From Deltaproteobacteria bacterium (lineage in GTDB: Bacteria; Desulfobacterota; Binatia; Binatales; Binataceae), in assembly GCA_021786815.1 (NCBI GenBank), contig JAJYMR010000250.1, positions 1-11,724 of the forward strand: DNA of 11,724 nt, read 5' to 3'. Positions 1 through 6,654 of the stretch are shown in pieces. The notes under the pieces are model-generated. The model was not told the DNA's origin. It did no database searches and saw only the letters and a program-made list of their open reading frames with translations. The position numbers and the translations under genes were made by a program. Every line of letters starts with the position of its first letter. Within the stretch, counting starts at the first letter, position 1.

Positions 1-127
1 GCGCGCGCATGACGCGACGATTAATCGTGGGCTTGATAATCGAAAACAGGCCGCCTAAATGACTATCGAGCCGCCACTCAAATTCAACAGCAAAACGGGC
101 ATCGCCTGCCCCATCAGCGCTCCCACT
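1..127 (-). pseudogene. Possible C-terminal remnant of a SRPBCC/polyketide-cyclase-like protein, partial
   Basis: Directly after the stop codon of the DUF945 gene (TGA at 128-130), the same reading frame stays open to the window edge, about 42 codons. It encodes protein-like text, including ARFAVEFEWRLDSHLGGLFS followed by an Ile-Ile-Lys-Pro stretch and a basic, Arg-rich end. The alternating beta-strand then long-helix look is like the C-terminus of SRPBCC (START-like) proteins, but I recognise this only by general shape. There is no ATG, GTG or TTG in the frame before the window edge, so it cannot be translated alone from a normal start. It may be a truncated gene, a frameshifted gene, or chance. 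The gene continues outside the window. Confidence 0.28.
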
Positions 128-1600
128 TCACATCAGTTTGCGGCCGTTCACCAGTAACCTGCCGCCTCGGTAGTCAAGCCTGCAAACGTAGCCGTTGTCC
201 TCTCTGACGAATATGCCCTCGTCGATCAACCGTCGTTCCTTACCGGTCGTCAGCTGGCTTTCTAAGGAGAGTGGTAATGTGAGGTTGCCGGAAGCGAATG
301 CATAGCGTTCCAGCAAGCGCCTCATCAACGCCGAGTAATCGTCACTGCCGAATCTTACTAAGGCGTCCTCTGCGAAGCTTTGGGTCACGCCTACTCGGAT
401 TTCACCTCGTACTTCACCCTTGGGCGCTGACATGTTCAGCTCAACGGACATTTGTGGCGCGCGCTTTGCGAGTGCTACCAAGAGTTCTGCTCCCTTCTGA
501 ACTAGTAACGCCGATCGACTGTCGGCGCTCAGGTCGGAACGGGCTATTTCGAGATATTGCTTGCCGAGCGCCGCGATGGGCGATGGATCGATGCGGCTTA
601 ATTCAAGACGGGCCGCTGTAGATCCGAGAGTGAGGCCGTTGAGACCGATCTGACCGGCGGTGATGTGCCACGTAAGGTCCAGCAATCCGCTTTCTAAGGA
701 AGTGGCAGCCGAGAAGGATACGTTGCGAACTGCACCGGTTGCTGGACTTTTACCCGCCGCTGCCGATTCATGCTTGATGAGGTCGATGATCAGACGGGAA
801 TTTCCAAGCCAAATTCCTGTACCACTATCCCGTCGCGCGTCGCTGCTCAAAGTGAGTCCGTCGACCTCTGTATCGCCCGCCGTGCCGGACAACCTGAATC
901 GATCAAGTCTAGCGTAGAGCCGACTCGATCTTGGAGTAAGATACAGGTCTGCCTCCAGTCCTTTCGATGTCACCACCGCGCCGCTGCCTTCACGCACGTA
1001 ATGTTCGAAAGGAGGGATTGCGACCCGGGTATCGGTCGAACTATCTAGGGAAACGACCGTTCGGATCTCTGGTGAAACGCTGCCAAATATTTCGCGGGAG
1101 GCATTTCGGACCTCTTCGGGCGCGTATATTTTGGTCTCGATAACGCAGGCTACCGGGACAACTGAGAACCGCCCGCTCTGGAGTGGGAAAGGCCCGTGAT
1201 CGATCTGTTGCTGAAGCTGGAACAGCTGGCCATTTAGCAACAGATGTGCAGTAGCTCTCGAAGAAAACCAGCCCCGCTGGTAGGAGTCCAAGCTAATATC
1301 CAGCCCATCCGCTGACAGCATCTGGACGACTTGGCGATAGTTGTCTTCGGCCTTGTAACCAGTCAGCTCGGGAAGCAAAAAGGCGATAGCCAGGACGCTC
1401 ACCAGAATCGCGCCGACTAACGGCAACCGGCGCTCGGTGCGCTGCCACCACGCGTATCGATTGGTGGGTGCATCTTGCGAGCGGTCGAATGCGTTGCCCT
1501 CTCCGCTTCTGTACCGGGGTTTGCCGCAAGCGGTGCAAAAGGTCGCACCTTCTGGCATGCGCCGTCCGCATCCCGTGCAGAAACCGCCGGTGTGGCTCAT
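128..1600 (-). CDS. Zinc-ribbon and DUF945 (YdgA-like) membrane-anchored protein
   Basis: This is a protein of about 490 residues. The start chosen is the ATG at 1600, because a strong ribosome binding site (GGAGGGGG) lies 3 bases upstream and the zinc ribbon begins right after it; the frame is open 25 codons further up, without support. Seen in order: a zinc ribbon with Cys8, Cys11, Cys22 and Cys25 (two CxxC pairs 10 residues apart), a polar linker, one membrane segment at about 59-77, then a long domain. That domain opens with GYKAEDNY and YQRGWFSSRA, which match the DUF945/YdgA family. In that family the large domain is thought to sit in the periplasm, and its role is not settled. The ending (YRGGRLLVNGRKLM) is also typical, so the C-terminus looks complete. 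The N-terminal zinc ribbon is unusual for YdgA proteins. Family call is fairly sure; function is unknown. Confidence 0.82.
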   Translation of the reverse strand: MSHTGGFCTGCGRRMPEGATFCTACGKPRYRSGEGNAFDRSQDAPTNRYAWWQRTERRLPLVGAILVSVLAIAFLLPELTGYKAEDNYRQVVQMLSADGLDISLDSYQRGWFSSRATAHLLLNGQLFQLQQQIDHGPFPLQSGRFSVVPVACVIETKIYAPEEVRNASREIFGSVSPEIRTVVSLDSSTDTRVAIPPFEHYVREGSGAVVTSKGLEADLYLTPRSSRLYARLDRFRLSGTAGDTEVDGLTLSSDARRDSGTGIWLGNSRLIIDLIKHESAAAGKSPATGAVRNVSFSAATSLESGLLDLTWHITAGQIGLNGLTLGSTAARLELSRIDPSPIAALGKQYLEIARSDLSADSRSALLVQKGAELLVALAKRAPQMSVELNMSAPKGEVRGEIRVGVTQSFAEDALVRFGSDDYSALMRRLLERYAFASGNLTLPLSLESQLTTGKERRLIDEGIFVREDNGYVCRLDYRGGRLLVNGRKLM

Positions 1601-1601
1601 T

Positions 1602-1610
1602 GTCCCCCTC
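1602..1610 (-). promoter_or_regulatory. Ribosome binding site deciding the DUF945 start
   Basis: On the minus strand GGAGGGGG lies 3 to 4 bases before the ATG at 1600. It is the only strong Shine-Dalgarno sequence in the 5' part of the frame and favours this start over the more upstream ATG at 1675. Confidence 0.7.
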
Positions 1611-1723
1611 CAGTGGAGCGGAAATACCCGCCTGTAGTCGGCCCCTCTCGTGGGCGCGAGCGCGCCACAGTCCAACGGGCCTTTTAGAACGATGATGTTT
1701 TCATGGCAAGAAGGAAAATATTC

Positions 1724-1735
1724 GACTGTTCAGTC
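1724..1735. promoter_or_regulatory. Operator-like palindrome upstream of the DUF945 gene
   Basis: The sequence GACTGTTCAGTC is a perfect inverted repeat (GACTG / CAGTC with TT between), flanked by TTC and AA. It lies about 125 bases upstream of the DUF945 start in an otherwise gene-free stretch. On the minus strand it overlaps a TTGACT that resembles a -35 box, but I see no good -10 box at the right distance. Its role as a repressor site is only a guess. Confidence 0.3.
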
Positions 1736-1945
1736 AACCGCTGTCGCGCCGTCGAGTTCTGGAACGACGGACGGAACAGGCCTCCCGCTTACAGATGGGG
1801 CCACGAAGGCCCAAGGCGACGCTGGCGGCGGGCGATTATCGGTGAATTGTTGGCAAATCGCGTAAGTTGGATTGAACCGTCGCCGGACGTTGCGAGGTAT
1901 CAATTCGCCTGGGTGTGCAGTGGTTTCGAGCCGCCGCCCTAGTCC

Positions 1946-1959
1946 CTAACGGTCGTTAG
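1946..1959. promoter_or_regulatory. Operator-like palindrome CTAACG-GT-CGTTAG
   Basis: This is a perfect 6-base inverted repeat around a 2-base centre, the shape and size of sites bound by TetR-type dimeric repressors. No regulator gene and no obvious regulated gene lie beside it in the window, so it may be left over from a lost gene. Confidence 0.3.
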
Positions 1960-2122
1960 ATAGTGCGGGTGTATGATTCCCACAATTTCCCACACTCAGG
2001 CCCCGAATAAGCCCGAAATCGACGGGGTAAGGCAGGACGGGGCGGGCCCCATACAATCCTTGGCAGAGAAGGGGTATGTGTAATTTTGCAGGATCGGCGC
2101 GGGTTTATCCGGGAGAGCGAAA

Positions 2123-2172
2123 TGGGATTCCTAATCCTGGGGTCGTGGGTTCGAATCCCGCAGGGGGCGCCA
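2123..2172 (+). tRNA. 3' fragment of a tRNA-Arg(CCU) gene, probable integration (att) scar
   Basis: The anticodon arm has loop TTCCTAA with anticodon CCT at 2130-2132. It is followed by variable loop GGGTC, a T arm (stem GTGGG/CCCGC with loop TTCGAAT, 2145-2161), the 3' acceptor strand AGGGGGC (2162-2168), discriminator G and encoded CCA (2170-2172). The 5' half is missing: no GCCCCCT-like strand that could pair with the acceptor end and no normal D arm occur in the preceding bases, although AGAGCGA at 2114-2120 may be a trace of the D arm. It therefore cannot fold into a working tRNA. Integrases of islands and phages use tRNA 3' ends as attachment sites and leave exactly such copies. The tRNA identity is clear; the att reading is inference. 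Confidence 0.72.
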
Positions 2173-2323
2173 CCTACCGACTGATTGAACTCCCGGCGCG
2201 TTGATGGCTTCGGGTGTCGGCGACGGCCGCGCTGGCGACGGACTGCCGTCCTTGCCATGTTCGGCGTCTTTACGAGATCGGCTAACGTACGCGGGGGCCA
2301 TCACCAGCCTGAATCCGTGCGAT

Positions 2324-2629
2324 TTAATCCGCAGGAGCTCCATATCGTCTGCGCAATTGAAGATTGAATTGCAGCACATCAACCATCTTCTCGCCGAACA
2401 GGCCGTCCATCGGAGCGAACGCATCGCGCTTGAGAAGTTGCTCCATTTCTCCGCGCACCCGTGCCGGATCGCGCTTGGTATCCGCTGCCCATTTCCCCGC
2501 GACGCGGTCGAGTTGGTATTCCGCGTTCTCCATCGTGATATCCGGATCCAGGCCCGAGCCCGAAGTGGTGACCATATCTCCCGGGACTTTGGCGAGATCG
2601 GCATTTGGATGGTCCTGCCGCCAAGGATT
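2324..2629 (-). pseudogene. kdpC: kdpC remnant (second, different subtype), 5' truncated
   Basis: The frame reads from NPWRQDHPNADLAKVPGD into MVTTSGSGLDPDIT and YQLDRVAGKWA, and ends VDVLQFNLQLRRRYGAPAD. These are the SGSGLDP core and the C-terminal NVLE-NLAL region of KdpC, the subunit that helps couple KdpB to KdpA. Text such as WRQDHP and the YQLDRVA ending is what I associate with a longer KdpC subtype, unlike the intact KdpC at 6655-7248. The start is gone: two stop codons (2630-2635) sit directly before the recognisable part, and the N-terminal membrane helix and RPSA region are absent. An ATG at 2575 could in principle start an 83-residue soluble piece, but without its anchor it should not work. 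It follows the kdpB remnant in normal operon order. Confidence 0.8.
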
Positions 2630-2665
2630 TCATCATTGTCGTCTAGCTCTGTCCTGCTCCGCGCC

Positions 2666-2930
2666 TCAGGCAACAAGGTGCATCGCGCCCATCGCCAGAT
2701 CGATAAGCTTGATCCCTACAAAGGGTAGAACGACCCCCGCCGACGCCCCAGATGAGCAGGTTTCTGCGTAGCAGCGCGTCAGCTCCGAGAGGCCGGTAGC
2801 TCACTCCTCTGAGGGCAACTGGAATTAGCGCGCCGCGGGCCTCGGCGAGCGCGGTCGCAAAGTTCGCGAGCAGGACGGTCAGGAAGAGCCAAGCGTCGAG
2901 CGCGACAAAATACGGCCGACGGCCCGCGGG
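2666..2930 (-). pseudogene. kdpB: kdpB remnant: N-terminal piece joined to C-terminal piece, with frameshift
   Basis: The minus strand encodes WLFLTVLLANFATALAEARG, matching the early membrane and cytosolic segment of KdpB (compare WLWFTVLFANFAEAMAEGRG in the intact copy). It runs straight into ALIPVALRGVSYRPLGADAL, which belongs about 540 residues later. The phosphorylation (DKTGT) and nucleotide-binding domains are deleted at a junction near 2830. A run of five G at 2734-2738 (minus strand) then shifts the frame by one. The other frame restores the normal KdpB ending, VVLPFVGIKLIDLAMGAMHL, with stop TGA at 2666-2668. It is clearly not functional. Its 5' end abuts the SET-domain gene, so the break may have come with that rearrangement. 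Confidence 0.8.
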
Positions 2931-2946
2931 ATCGGCTTCCAGGGGG

Positions 2947-3474
2947 TCAACGCGGCGGTGTGCTCGCATAGCTGAACGATGCGAGCACATCGCCTGCCAA
3001 CTGCCGGATGTGGGGGCTCACAGGATGGCGGCTCAGAAGGCTGAGAGGCAGATACTTTGCCCCCGCGACATAACCTATGCAGTCCGGCGCGCCGCAGAGA
3101 CAGTTGAACGGCCGCACCATCGCCCATTCGGTGGAAGGATAAAAGAACGTGACTTCATCGCCCGCTTCCAAGTCGGTCCAGGCGCGAATCGCAATCTCCT
3201 GCGTCATGATAATAGCTGAGGGCCGACACGAGTGGTTGATGAATGCGGTTAATGAGCCCTCGAGATGTGTGTTCAGTCCGATCTGGATGGTTTTGTAGCT
3301 GGGCGCGGCGTGCCTGCCGACCAGTGGCAGGATTAGGTCTCCGCGTTTGAACGCTCTCTGTACGAGCAGCCGGGCGCCGTAAGGCGAGTCATTGTCGACC
3401 TTGCACGAGTTTTCCGGCGGCCGTAAGTGTGAGTAGGGATTCTGCTGGTTCTGGCGAGAATCGGGATCTGGCAT
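2947..3474 (-). CDS. Small SET-domain protein (putative lysine methyltransferase)
   Basis: 175 residues. SET hallmarks seen: GARLLVQRAFKRGDLI at about 33-48 (N-SET strand region), FINHSC at 78-83 (the S-adenosylmethionine-site NHSC motif), GDEVTFFY at 105-112 with the expected catalytic-type Tyr112, and a post-SET-like Cys125-x-Cys127-x4-Cys132 that usually binds zinc. Length fits a bare SET domain with short tails. SET proteins transfer methyl groups to lysines, mostly in eukaryotes; in bacteria they are scattered and often thought to be transferred horizontally, with targets rarely known. The ATG at 3474 is the first possible start (an in-frame stop lies 9 bases upstream), but I see no clear ribosome binding site. 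It stands alone between a gene-free gap and the kdpB remnant. The fold is fairly sure; the substrate is unknown. Confidence 0.75.
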   Translation of the reverse strand: MPDPDSRQNQQNPYSHLRPPENSCKVDNDSPYGARLLVQRAFKRGDLILPLVGRHAAPSYKTIQIGLNTHLEGSLTAFINHSCRPSAIIMTQEIAIRAWTDLEAGDEVTFFYPSTEWAMVRPFNCLCGAPDCIGYVAGAKYLPLSLLSRHPVSPHIRQLAGDVLASFSYASTPPR

Positions 3475-3935
3475 CGTTGGTTATCGTTGCGGGTTAATAC
3501 GGTTGATGTGGGATGAAGCGTTAGTATCTGGGATCGTGTCTTTGAGCAGACCGCCTGAGTCAGCCTTTCGGTGCCACGTCTGATGCCCTGATTGGTTGAT
3601 TTGTCGGAAATGTGTTCTGGTGATTGGAAGGAGCAGAAAACATGCCTGTACTGAAACCCAAGCAAAGAGGGCTTTTTCGGTGAGAAACGGGCCGAGCGCT
3701 TTCAGTCTTCAGCAGGATGTTGCTGCATTGTGTAATGGACCAGGGTGAGTGAGCTTGTAGAGGGGAGAAGGCAGCATGGTTGCGCACGCATTTCTCCGCC
3801 GCATGGCGACGGCAAATTTCACGGCAATTGAACGGATGCTGGATCGCTGCCGCCCAAGGCATGGCAGATTGCAACAATGCTTCGCAGCGCCCTGAAACGA
3901 TCCGGGTTGGTCGCCCTTGGGACAAGCCGTACTTA
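3475..3935. other. Gene-free stretch between response regulator and SET gene
   Basis: Open frames on the minus strand cross this stretch, but they start inside or overlap real genes in other frames and resemble no family I know. A minus-strand TGGCAC at 3571-3576 looks like a sigma-54 -24 element, yet the GC of the -12 element is one base too close. I see no convincing terminator. Confidence 0.45.
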
Positions 3936-5267
3936 CTAATCGAGCTTATATCGCTTGCGCTTGCGCCATAACGTCGTGACGTTGATCCCAAGAGTTTCGG
4001 CAGCATCCTGGAGCGTTGGCGATTCCGCCAGAACCCGCATTATCTGTTCGCGCTCGATATCCTCGAGGCTGGAGGGCGGCGATGAAAGCATTGCATGTGA
4101 CTGCGGCTGAAAGATGGCGTCAGGGAGGCATTCCGGGCCGATCAAGTCGCCCTGTGATAGCACCACGGCGCGTTCCACGGCATTGCGCAGCTCCCGCACA
4201 TTCCCCGGCCAGCGGTAGTTGGCGATCGCCGTTTGAGCCTCAGGTGAAAACTGCAGTTGCCCGCGGTGATTACGGATGGCGGCGGAGGACAACAGGCGTT
4301 GAGCAAGAAAAAGTATATCTTCCGCTCGCTCACGCAGCGGGGGCACCGCCAGAGCGATGACATTAAGCCTATAGAACAGGTCTTCCCTGAAGCGGTGAGC
4401 CGCAACCTCGGCTTGAAGGTTGCGATTCGATGCGGCGATGATGCGCGCGTCCACATGGATCGTGCTGTCGCCGCCGACACGCTCGAAACTCTGTTCCTGG
4501 ACGAACCGAAGGAACTTGGCCTGAAGCGCGGCGCCCAGGTCGGCAATCTCGTCGAGGAAAACCGTTCCGCCGTTGGCGCCCTCGAGACGGCCCGGTTTAT
4601 CCTTGACGGCCCCGGTGAAGGAACCTTTGACGTGACCGAAGAGTTCGCTTTCAAGCAGCTGCTCGGACAACGTGGTGCACGTGATAATAACAAAAGGGCG
4701 TTCGCGTCGCAGACTCCAGCGATGGATTTGGCGCGCAAGGACATTTTTCCCGGTTCCACTTTCACCGGCTAAAAGAATAGCCGCTTCGCTGGCAGCAACG
4801 TGCTCGGCATCGCGAAGCAGACGCTGCATCGCGGGACTGCGGGACTCGAGCAACGGCCGCTCGTCGAGCGTGTCGCGCAGGCCGCGAACTTCGTTGCGCA
4901 GGCATCGAGTTTCCAGTGCCCGTTCGACGGCGCGTTCGACTTGATCCAGCGAAAAAGGCTTCGTGAGATAGTCGTAAGCGCCTGCCTTCATGGCTGCGAC
5001 GGCGTTTTCCACCGTTGCGTAGGCGGTCATCAGGATTACCATCACGTCCGGGTCGCGATCTTTGATCTGCCGCAATAATTCGTGACCATTCAGCTCTGCC
5101 ATGCGGTGGTCGGTAAGGACCAGGTCCAAGCCGCCTTCCTGCGAGAACAGCGCAAGAGCCTGCTCGCCGTTTTCGGCGGTACGTACTTCATGGCCGCGTG
5201 CTTCGAATAACGTGGCGAGACTGCCACGGATGTTCTTTTCGTCGTCGACGATCAGGAGCTTTGCCAT
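3936..5267 (-). CDS. NtrC-class sigma-54-dependent response regulator
   Basis: 443 residues with three domains. The receiver (about 1-120) has the acidic pair Asp8/Asp9, phospho-acceptor Asp53, Thr81 and Lys103. The AAA+ domain has Walker A GESGTGKN (168-175), the sigma-54 contact loop GSFTGA (215-220), Walker B VFLDE (Asp239, Glu240), sensor motif RIIAASN and the arginine-finger segment FREDLFYRLN. A Fis-type helix-turn-helix ends the protein (about 400-443). Such proteins are phosphorylated by a histidine kinase, form rings on upstream sites and use ATP to open sigma-54 promoters. All catalytic parts are present, so it should work. It starts at ATG 5267 with GAAGG just upstream. It follows kdpFABC on the same strand, and no kinase or KdpD is encoded in the window. 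The best guess is that it controls the kdp promoter at 11330-11345; the partner kinase must be elsewhere. Confidence 0.93.
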   Translation of the reverse strand: MAKLLIVDDEKNIRGSLATLFEARGHEVRTAENGEQALALFSQEGGLDLVLTDHRMAELNGHELLRQIKDRDPDVMVILMTAYATVENAVAAMKAGAYDYLTKPFSLDQVERAVERALETRCLRNEVRGLRDTLDERPLLESRSPAMQRLLRDAEHVAASEAAILLAGESGTGKNVLARQIHRWSLRRERPFVIITCTTLSEQLLESELFGHVKGSFTGAVKDKPGRLEGANGGTVFLDEIADLGAALQAKFLRFVQEQSFERVGGDSTIHVDARIIAASNRNLQAEVAAHRFREDLFYRLNVIALAVPPLRERAEDILFLAQRLLSSAAIRNHRGQLQFSPEAQTAIANYRWPGNVRELRNAVERAVVLSQGDLIGPECLPDAIFQPQSHAMLSSPPSSLEDIEREQIMRVLAESPTLQDAAETLGINVTTLWRKRKRYKLD

Positions 5268-5412
5268 AGTGCCTTCGGTCCCGCCGTTAAGACGTCGATG
5301 AGCGCGGATTCAACCTGGCTTGTCGGGCAAACCATGGGATGGTGCGTCCGATAGACGTCATGCCTACACCGGCGGCTACCCGTGTCCAGGGTGGATCCTA
5401 AGCAGCTTCGCC

Positions 5413-5420
5413 TTGCGCAA
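5413..5420. promoter_or_regulatory. Palindrome TTGCGCAA upstream of the response regulator
   Basis: A perfect 8-base palindrome in the 187-base gap between the two regulator genes, about 145 bases before the start at 5267. It shares the TTGC/GCAA half-site with the palindromes at 6542-6553 and 11410-11422, hinting at a common binding protein. A short site like this can also arise by chance. Confidence 0.25.
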
Positions 5421-5454
5421 TTGGTTTGTACATTTCTCAAATTAGTGCTCGTCC

Positions 5455-6456
5455 TTAGTGTCGCCGATCGCGGGAATTTGGCGCAGGCGTCCGCGCGGGG
5501 CGGCCATTCAGGTTGTAACGCTTGCGCTTGCGCCAGAGAGTGCTCACATCGATGCCGAGCGTCGCTGCGGCTTGTTCCAGGGTCGGGCTCTCCGCCAGCA
5601 CGCGCGATATGTGCTGACGCTTCAACTCCTCGAGCCTCGCCGCGGACGGCGTCGCGCCAAGTGCGTGCTTTGAAATCGCCTCTGGAAGATCTGACAGCGT
5701 TATAGTTTGTCCCCCGCAAAGAATTGCTGCCGCCTCCATCGCATTACGCAGTTCACGCACGTTGCCAGGCCAGACATAGCGGGTCATGGCGGCAGAGGCT
5801 TCCGGAGACAAGCGCAAATCGACACGGTGGTTGCGAATAGCCGCGGCGGACAGCATGCGTGCAGCCAAAGGGAGAATGTCGGCGGAACGCTGACGCAGGG
5901 GCGGGATACGCAGCGAGATGATGTTCAGAAGATAGAAAAGATCCTCGCGAAACCGATGCGCCTTTACTTCCTCCACGAGGTCCTTGTTTGAGGCGGCAAT
6001 AATCCGCACGTCGATTGTTTTTCCGCCTGCGGCGGTCTCCAGCCTGCGATCCCGCACGAATTGGCCGAGTCGAGCCTGAAATACTGGCGGAAGTTCTTCG
6101 ACATTGGCCAGAAATATCGTACCACCGTCCGTTGCTTCCAGCGGAGTCAGTCCATGCGCCGATACGGTTGCCGGCGCGTTTATATTCCACTGCGAACCTT
6201 CTTCGTTTTGCTGAGAGAGCCTTGTTGAGTCGATAATCCAGAACGGTCTCGCGCGCCGTGTACTCCACAGATGGATTTGCCTGGCCAGCAGTGTCTTGCC
6301 GGTACCGCTTTCGCCAATCAACAGGATTGTGCCGTCGGAGGCGGCGGCCAGTTCGGCCTTGTCCAGGAGGCGCCGCATAACCGCACTGCGCGATTGCAGA
6401 AAAAGAGAGTCCTCTGCGGCGTCGTGTGGATCGGACCGCTTGTCTCCTGCTTTCAA
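5455..6456 (-). CDS. Degenerate sigma-54 activator-like protein without receiver domain
   Basis: 333 residues, clearly related to the adjacent NtrC-type regulator across the AAA+ and Fis domains. Kept: Walker A GESGTGKT (48-55), sensor RIIAASN, and a helix-turn-helix ending LWRKRKRYNLN, nearly the same as LWRKRKRYKLD in the neighbour. Lost: the receiver domain; the GAFTGA sigma-54 loop (the aligned stretch reads INAPATVSAHG); Walker B Asp-Glu, now Ala117-Asn118; and one arginine finger (FYRLN became FYLLN). It should bind DNA and perhaps ATP but not hydrolyse ATP or open sigma-54 promoters. The frame is open and long, so it does not look like a random pseudogene. Start is TTG at 6456 with AGGGGG nine bases upstream; an in-frame stop lies just above, so little more can be added. 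Possible role: antagonist or passive DNA-binding partner of the intact regulator (inference). Confidence 0.85.
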   Translation of the reverse strand: MKAGDKRSDPHDAAEDSLFLQSRSAVMRRLLDKAELAAASDGTILLIGESGTGKTLLARQIHLWSTRRARPFWIIDSTRLSQQNEEGSQWNINAPATVSAHGLTPLEATDGGTIFLANVEELPPVFQARLGQFVRDRRLETAAGGKTIDVRIIAASNKDLVEEVKAHRFREDLFYLLNIISLRIPPLRQRSADILPLAARMLSAAAIRNHRVDLRLSPEASAAMTRYVWPGNVRELRNAMEAAAILCGGQTITLSDLPEAISKHALGATPSAARLEELKRQHISRVLAESPTLEQAAATLGIDVSTLWRKRKRYNLNGRPARTPAPNSRDRRH

Positions 6457-6541
6457 GGCCTGATGCCCCCTACGAGTGTTTCCGACCTGGATGTGCCTCC
6501 ATCACAGAATCCCCGTCAGCGCTGGATCGAAAACAGCCCTC

Positions 6542-6553
6542 ATTGCGCGCAAT
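6542..6553. promoter_or_regulatory. Palindrome ATTGCGCGCAAT between kdpC and the degenerate regulator
   Basis: A perfect 12-base palindrome, about 90 bases before the TTG start at 6456, in the 198-base gap after kdpC. Its ATTGC/GCAAT half-sites also occur, pointing outward, in the palindrome upstream of the kdp operon. It could be a self-regulatory site. Confidence 0.3.
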
Positions 6554-6654
6554 CCCTGACTACTAATCGGCTGCCGCCGTCTACGACCCATTCAAGGCAT
6601 GGGCACAATTCATGCCCGAGCTTCTTGTCGTGGTAAGTAAATGAAAACGTTTAT

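Larger units (their letters stand above)
1601..2122. other. Gene-free stretch left of the tRNA fragment
   Basis: I find no convincing gene on either strand here. Short open frames exist but lack ribosome binding sites and recognisable domains. The stretch contains two short perfect palindromes (1724-1735 and 1946-1959) and a small direct repeat (TTCCCACA twice, at about 1978-1995). With the adjacent tRNA fragment it looks like eroded island or spacer DNA. Confidence 0.5.

Noticed and set aside
1703..1942. 79-codon plus-strand frame starting MARRKIFDC
   Set aside because: No ribosome binding site, strongly Arg-rich text without a recognisable domain, and the strand is opposite to every supported gene.
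1956..2258. Minus-strand frame containing CGIRTHDPRIRNP
   Set aside because: This is the well-known false protein produced by translating the antisense of a tRNA; it overlaps the tRNA-Arg fragment.
3571..3585. Second sigma-54-like site (TGGCAC on the minus strand) before the SET gene
   Set aside because: The -12 GC is one base too close to the -24 GG, and spacing is critical for sigma-54.
3560..4006. 148-codon minus-strand frame downstream of the response regulator
   Set aside because: It begins inside the regulator gene in another frame and has no ribosome binding site or family resemblance.
5268..5454. Search for a truncated KdpD or histidine kinase between the two regulators
   Set aside because: None of the three minus-strand frames shows kinase-like or KdpD-like text; the gap looks purely intergenic.
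6601..6617. Hairpin GGGCA/TGCCC after kdpC as a terminator
   Set aside because: Only five base pairs with a seven-base loop and no following U-run on the minus strand; at most a weak pause.
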